Shown here: one piece after another, positions 61,301-64,000 of the stretch
Layout of the letters: every line of letters starts with the position of its first letter
How positions within the stretch are numbered: the first letter of the stretch is position 1
Assembly: GCF_019207085.1 (NCBI RefSeq)
Contig: NZ_JAATOM010000013.1
Coordinates: 123,685-187,684, forward strand
Source: Variovorax sp. dw_308
GTDB lineage: Bacteria > Pseudomonadota > Gammaproteobacteria > Burkholderiales > Burkholderiaceae_C
DNA length: 64,000 nt
Direction: 5' to 3'
Program-made: the position numbers and the translations under genes
The notes under the pieces: generated by a model
What the model saw: only the letters and a program-made list of their open reading frames with translations
Told to the model about the DNA's origin: nothing
Databases searched by the model: none

Positions 61301-63202
61301 GTTGATCGAACCTCGCACGCTCAGCGTGCCCGCCTCGACGGTGGTGTTTCCCGCGTAGGTATTCGCGCCTGTCAGCGTCGTCGTGCCGGTGCCGGCCTGG
61401 GTCAGACTTCCGGCTCCGCTGACGACGCCTGAATAGGTCAACGCGTCGCTGCGATTGAAGACCAGCGCGCCGTTGTCCACGATGTTGCCTGCCACTGTGC
61501 CGCTCGCCCCGCCGGTGCCGATATGCAACTGCGTTCCTGACCGCACGGTGACAGGGCTGGTCAGCGCGCCACTGACGCGCAGCACACCGCTTTCAACCTG
61601 CGTGTCGTTGAACGCACCGCTGCCTGAAAAGGTCCAGTCGGTCCCGGTCATGCGCAGGGTCTCGAAGTTGGCAAAGGTGTTGGAGGCCGTGCCTGTTCCT
61701 TGCAGGATCACGCCGTCTGTCCCCGTGCCGCCGTCGGCGAGGCCGATGACCTGCGAGCCCGTTTGAAGAACCAGCGTGTCGTTGCCAGCGCGCAGGTCTA
61801 TAGCAGTGCCGGCGTCGCTGCGGATCAGGCCGGAGTTGATCAGCGTCTCCTGCCCGTTCACGCCGCGCACTGCAAAGCTGCGCTCGCTGATGATGATGCC
61901 CGTGTTCTCGATCCGTGCCACGAAGCCGCCGCCCGTGGTGTTGGACAGCACCCCGTCGGAATTGACGCCCGAAGCCCGGATGGTGCCGGTGTTCAGCAAG
62001 GTGTTGTTGTTGCCCTGCATGTAGACACCGAAGGCGTCCCGGCCTCCGACCAGGAGATCGCCGCTGTTAATGAAGGTGCTATCGCCGTCGTCCGCACGCA
62101 TGCCGTTGCCACGCTGGCCGCTGACGTTGACCGTGCCGCGGTTTTCCAGCGTATTGCGCGCGCCGGACAAAACGTAGAGGCCGTGTGCGCCCGTGCCACT
62201 GACGTTCAGAATTCCCTCGTTGCGCAGCAGGTTGCCGGCGCTGCTGGCGATTTCCATGGCGCTGGAGCCAATACCGCTGGCAGTGACAACGCCGCCGGCC
62301 ATGTTTTCCACTGTGTTGCCGGATCCGCCGCTCACGAACATGCCGAACGCACGATTCACGGTTTCAGAACTTCCGCCGGAAGTCGTGATCGATCCTGCGT
62401 TGATCATCGACGAGTTGGTCGTGTCGTTGAGCAGCATCCCGTGCGAACCTTGGCCGCGCGTGACGATGGTTCCGTCGTTGCGCAGCGTGTGGCCGTCGCC
62501 GGTATCTGCGGCCATCCCGAAGGCTTCATCCAGATTGGATTCGATCACTCCGGTGGCGGTGTTTGTCAGCACCGAGCGATTGCTAAGCTCTACGAACATC
62601 CCCGAGCCCTGAAAGGTGTTCAACGTAATCCGACCTGCGTTGATCAGTTGGTTGCCTTCGTTGTTGGAGCCAAGCAGGCCGGCGGCGAAATCGCCCGAAA
62701 TTGTGATCCTTCCCCCGACTTCATTGCGCAGCACGTTGTTGTTCGCGATGCTGACGAAACTCAGAGAGTTGAACCCGCTTGTGGCGAGCGTTCCATAGTT
62801 ACGCAGCGTGCTGTTTTCGCCGAAAGCGATCACGCCAAAGTACGCTTCGTCCGTGGAGACCGGTTGAATGCTTCCGTAGTTGTTGAGCTGTGCGCCCGCG
62901 CCAAGCAGGATCAGATCGTGATTCCCCGTGATCACCGCATCTGGGTTGACATTGACCGTCACGCCGGAGGCCGCGGACGCATCGAGTTGCACGGTGGTCG
63001 GAGCGGGCCCGCTGCATGTGACCGTCTGGCCATCGGTAGGAGGGTTGGGCAGGCAGTCGGCCCTGGCGTTTCTGTAGATCGTCGATGCAAGCGTGCCGGC
63101 GACGACATACGCCGACATTGTGGCCAAGGGTGCGAGGCGTTGGCGACCCGCACAGTTGGTGCGCGGCTTCCGCGCGGGCATAGCTGAAAGCAAAGATGAC
63201 AT
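58313..63202 (-). CDS. Large autotransporter (type Va) with beta-helix passenger
   Basis: This 1629-residue protein has an extended N-terminus with hydrophobic segment APLATMSAYVVAGTLASTIY, the cleavage likely after NARA. The passenger (about 50-1230) is a Gly/Ser/Thr/Asn-rich beta helix with N-x-G-x-I/V repeats, autotransporter-associated strand units (TGANTYAGNTTVEAGTLSVR, ASYSGSTTVSAGTLVVGD) and several GSGSTW-type repeats near 660-860. A proline-rich linker (APPPAEPPPAPPPPPP, near 1235-1285) precedes the beta-barrel (about 1350-1629), which ends VGVHWAW with a terminal aromatic residue. It is probably a surface adhesin or biofilm factor. Confidence 0.93.
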   Translation of the reverse strand: MSSLLSAMPARKPRTNCAGRQRLAPLATMSAYVVAGTLASTIYRNARADCLPNPPTDGQTVTCSGPAPTTVQLDASAASGVTVNVNPDAVITGNHDLILLGAGAQLNNYGSIQPVSTDEAYFGVIAFGENSTLRNYGTLATSGFNSLSFVSIANNNVLRNEVGGRITISGDFAAGLLGSNNEGNQLINAGRITLNTFQGSGMFVELSNRSVLTNTATGVIESNLDEAFGMAADTGDGHTLRNDGTIVTRGQGSHGMLLNDTTNSSMINAGSITTSGGSSETVNRAFGMFVSGGSGNTVENMAGGVVTASGIGSSAMEIASSAGNLLRNEGILNVSGTGAHGLYVLSGARNTLENRGTVNVSGQRGNGMRADDGDSTFINSGDLLVGGRDAFGVYMQGNNNTLLNTGTIRASGVNSDGVLSNTTGGGFVARIENTGIIISERSFAVRGVNGQETLINSGLIRSDAGTAIDLRAGNDTLVLQTGSQVIGLADGGTGTDGVILQGTGTASNTFANFETLRMTGTDWTFSGSGAFNDTQVESGVLRVSGALTSPVTVRSGTQLHIGTGGASGTVAGNIVDNGALVFNRSDALTYSGVVSGAGSLTQAGTGTTTLTGANTYAGNTTVEAGTLSVRGSINSPAATVMVGNSGAGALRIEGGGKVNNSVSVIGQAAGSQGAVTVTGSGSTWVTGSGLTIGNDGAGALTVENGGTVRSQFAIAAGQPTGQATLRVSGTGSNWTTTDLLSILSGTSTLTVDQGGLVRGGSFVIGENADAHAAAQVTGPRSTLVSDSTFEVARSGTGSLLVSGGAAVTSAQGFVGRLAGGQGDATVTGAGSSWTNTGPDLTVGNGGTGTLTVNEGALVSAPATYLAYFAGSNGTLNIGAALGSAPVAPGTLSTSTVSLGAGTGAINFNHTSSAYEFAPVVSGNGSVNALSGTTIFTADNTYTGSTRIALAGALQLGNGGTTGSVVTDVIDDGLLTFNRSNTLIYEGAISGAGAMVKTGAGMLILQGASSYSGSTTVSAGTLVVGDASSPGATLGGGGTVTVNAGAAMGGYGSVTGSVINNGSLKVADAIADTTPANSAANALRGKPTLSLAKPAILAGGNGGFTIHGLLQNAGLAQIGAAGGTPGNSMTVTSYAGLPGSMLALNTFLGPDNSPSDKLVINGGTATGSSAMRIAGTGGGALTTGDGLLVVDAANGGTTNAGAFTLGNRVAAGAYEYQLNRGGAANANSWYLRTTLTAPPAPPPAEPPPAPPPPPPVAPAPPAPQGAPTGEAPPPATAPSPDPAATPTPSPLASVPNYRVEVPLDMALPLLANRLGIAMLGTYHDRAGEDNVDPAMEGQRHEGTWARVYGASRQANERGSAALVDQLVDFRRHGPAYDFTEGGMQAGVDLLRTTDGAGRSDVAGTYVAIGHIDGNVDSVYGGKAGTASMYGYSLGGYWTRKGASGWYVDGVLQATRYDSVKTHSALGEDLKTSGWGAAASVEAGYPFALGAGWDVEPQAQLVYQWTRLDDSGDLRGGVAFDDTHRGYARLGARLTRSIGEGAGASGYTAWARFNVWHAFAPDATTTFTNLQGLNAVALTAPLGATWAQVGIGMSGRVARNLTAFGSIDYNRSLDSSGGNGWSGRVGVHWAW

Positions 63203-63367
63203 TCAAGATCCTTTGTTGTCATACTCACGTGCGCGCCGCACGCGATTGCCGGCACTATGCTTAATTTGCACACACGCACCTTTTCGTTCAGCGTCCAGGG
63301 GTGTCTCTCCTCCCATACAACCCCTTGCCTTCCGGTCGCGGCTGCGGCGTGACGCGGCATGCTTTGC

Positions 63368-64000
63368 CTAGTTGAAAACCTCCACAATGTCTTCGGGCTG
63401 CCACGTTTTGTCGAAGAATGGTTGCAACGGCCCGTAGAACCGCAGAATCGGGAACCACCCGCGATCCGGCAAGGTCTTGACCCAGTTCCTGTCCTTGCCC
63501 GGCGGGGCGTTGGGGCCGAAATAGACATCGATGGAACCGTCGGCGTTCGCGTCGGGTTTGGAATAGAGGCTCACGCTCGGAAAGCGCTGCCCGTTCTGCA
63601 GCATGGACCGGCTCTTGGCGTCGTAGACGATCACCGACCAGAAGTCCTTGACCGGCGGGTTGGCCGGAATGCGAAGTCGATAGGACTTCTTGCCGTCAAG
63701 GTAGTTGCCCTTCGAATCACGCGGTGTCCACATGTATTGCGAGCCAGCGCCGACGACCTTCGACGCCATGGCCGGCGTGTTGCCGGTGGCCGCGTAGGCG
63801 AATGCGGCGCGGCGATCGACGTTCTCGTAGCCCTGGCTGTCGAACAGATAGCTACCGCCAACGAAGGCCCACTGCCAGCGTCGATCGGGATAGACGACAG
63901 CGTCGGGGTCCTTGCCGCCATAGGCGACCATGCGCGCCGTCGCGGCTGCGACCCGGGACGCTTCCGTCAGAAGTGCGCGGCGCTTCGGGTCGGGTGCAAA
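63368..64000 (-). CDS. DUF1254/DUF1214 protein, 5' end cut by window edge
   Basis: The frame is open to the window edge and reads FAPDPKRRALLTEASRVAAT, ARMVAYGGKDPDAVVYPDRR and WQWAFVGGSYLFDSQGYENV. The DUF1214 part, VKDFWSVIVYDAKSRSMLQN and DGSIDVYFGPNAPPGKDRNW, ends PEDIVEVFN. It is a third member of the family found at 53368 and 54795; its ending (GPNAPPGKDRNWVKTLPDRGW) is closer to the lipoprotein form. It lies upstream of the autotransporter gene on the same strand, with 165 bases between them in which no gene is seen. Confidence 0.87.
   Translation of the reverse strand, partial: FAPDPKRRALLTEASRVAAATARMVAYGGKDPDAVVYPDRRWQWAFVGGSYLFDSQGYENVDRRAAFAYAATGNTPAMASKVVGAGSQYMWTPRDSKGNYLDGKKSYRLRIPANPPVKDFWSVIVYDAKSRSMLQNGQRFPSVSLYSKPDANADGSIDVYFGPNAPPGKDRNWVKTLPDRGWFPILRFYGPLQPFFDKTWQPEDIVEVFN

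Noticed and set aside
59555..63187. Long plus-strand frames opposite the autotransporter
   Set aside because: They arise from the repetitive GC-rich passenger sequence and have no independent features.

Overview
The window is GC-rich DNA from a betaproteobacterium of the Burkholderiales. The best guess is Comamonadaceae (Variovorax-like). The reasons are several Bug/TctC-type solute-binding proteins, many LysR regulators each beside a catabolic gene set, a Burkholderiales-type porin, a System I (Ccm) cytochrome c maturation operon and a REP-like hairpin of a kind I associate with Comamonadaceae. No rRNA, tRNA, CRISPR array or prophage was seen.

Layout. 1-10.5 kb is one long minus-strand operon: FAD monooxygenase, a branched-chain-type ABC importer (livKHMGF), an alpha/beta hydrolase, a LysR regulator, an exported amidohydrolase and a second hydrolase cut by the window edge. 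10.6-17.6 kb holds small LysR-controlled catabolic sets (Bug protein, three hydrolase or SnoaL-type genes, an amidohydrolase-2 decarboxylase-like enzyme). 17.7-22.9 kb is a minus-strand aromatic catabolism operon: extradiol dioxygenase truncated at its 5' end, flavin reductase-MarR fusion, Bug protein, FAH hydrolase, GST, LysR. 22.9-25.7 kb is a pile-up of mobile DNA (TniQ-like gene, intact IS5-type element with TTA target duplication, IS91 and Tn3 remnants). 25.7-28.2 kb has an amino-acid-type binding protein, fused gene remnants and a TetR regulator. 28.3-35 kb is a second aromatic cluster: FAH hydrolase, ring-cleavage dioxygenase, FAD hydroxylase, MFS transporter, cupin and a Tat-type amidohydrolase. 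35-38.7 kb has more IS debris, a Crp/Fnr regulator and a truncated sensor protein interrupted by an IS21-family element. 38.7-45.4 kb is ccmABCDEFGHI, with ccmA cut by the IS21 element. 45.5-48.1 kb is a nitric-oxide response set (group III truncated hemoglobin, NnrS, NsrR-like Rrf2 regulator) with a good NsrR-type 11-1-11 operator. 48.1-58.3 kb has a broken SDR gene, two related TetR regulators, a porin, two DUF1254/DUF1214 proteins, a wax-ester-synthase-like gene with a frameshift, and IS remnants. 58.3-64 kb is a 1629-residue autotransporter and a third DUF1254/DUF1214 gene.

How the genes fit together. Two separate sets have the logic of a meta-cleavage pathway: flavin-dependent hydroxylation, extradiol ring opening, then FAH-type C-C hydrolysis or isomerisation, with their own uptake proteins and regulators. 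The substrates cannot be read from sequence. The cytochrome c maturation genes next to the NO-response genes look like a piece of a denitrification or nitrosative-stress region moved by IS21.

A notable property is the number of genes broken by single-base indels: LysR near 18035, FAH near 20141, dioxygenase near 29983, ccmB near 39690, ccmC near 40258, a membrane protein near 48085, and an SDR near 48445 and 48556. The wax ester synthase also has a larger lesion near 56529. Some indels lie in homopolymers, so uncorrected long-read errors and real gene decay both have to be considered. The strongest discovery candidates are the two aromatic clusters (including the coupled cupin / Tat amidohydrolase pair), the NO-response operon with its operator, and the DUF1254 trio beside the giant autotransporter.
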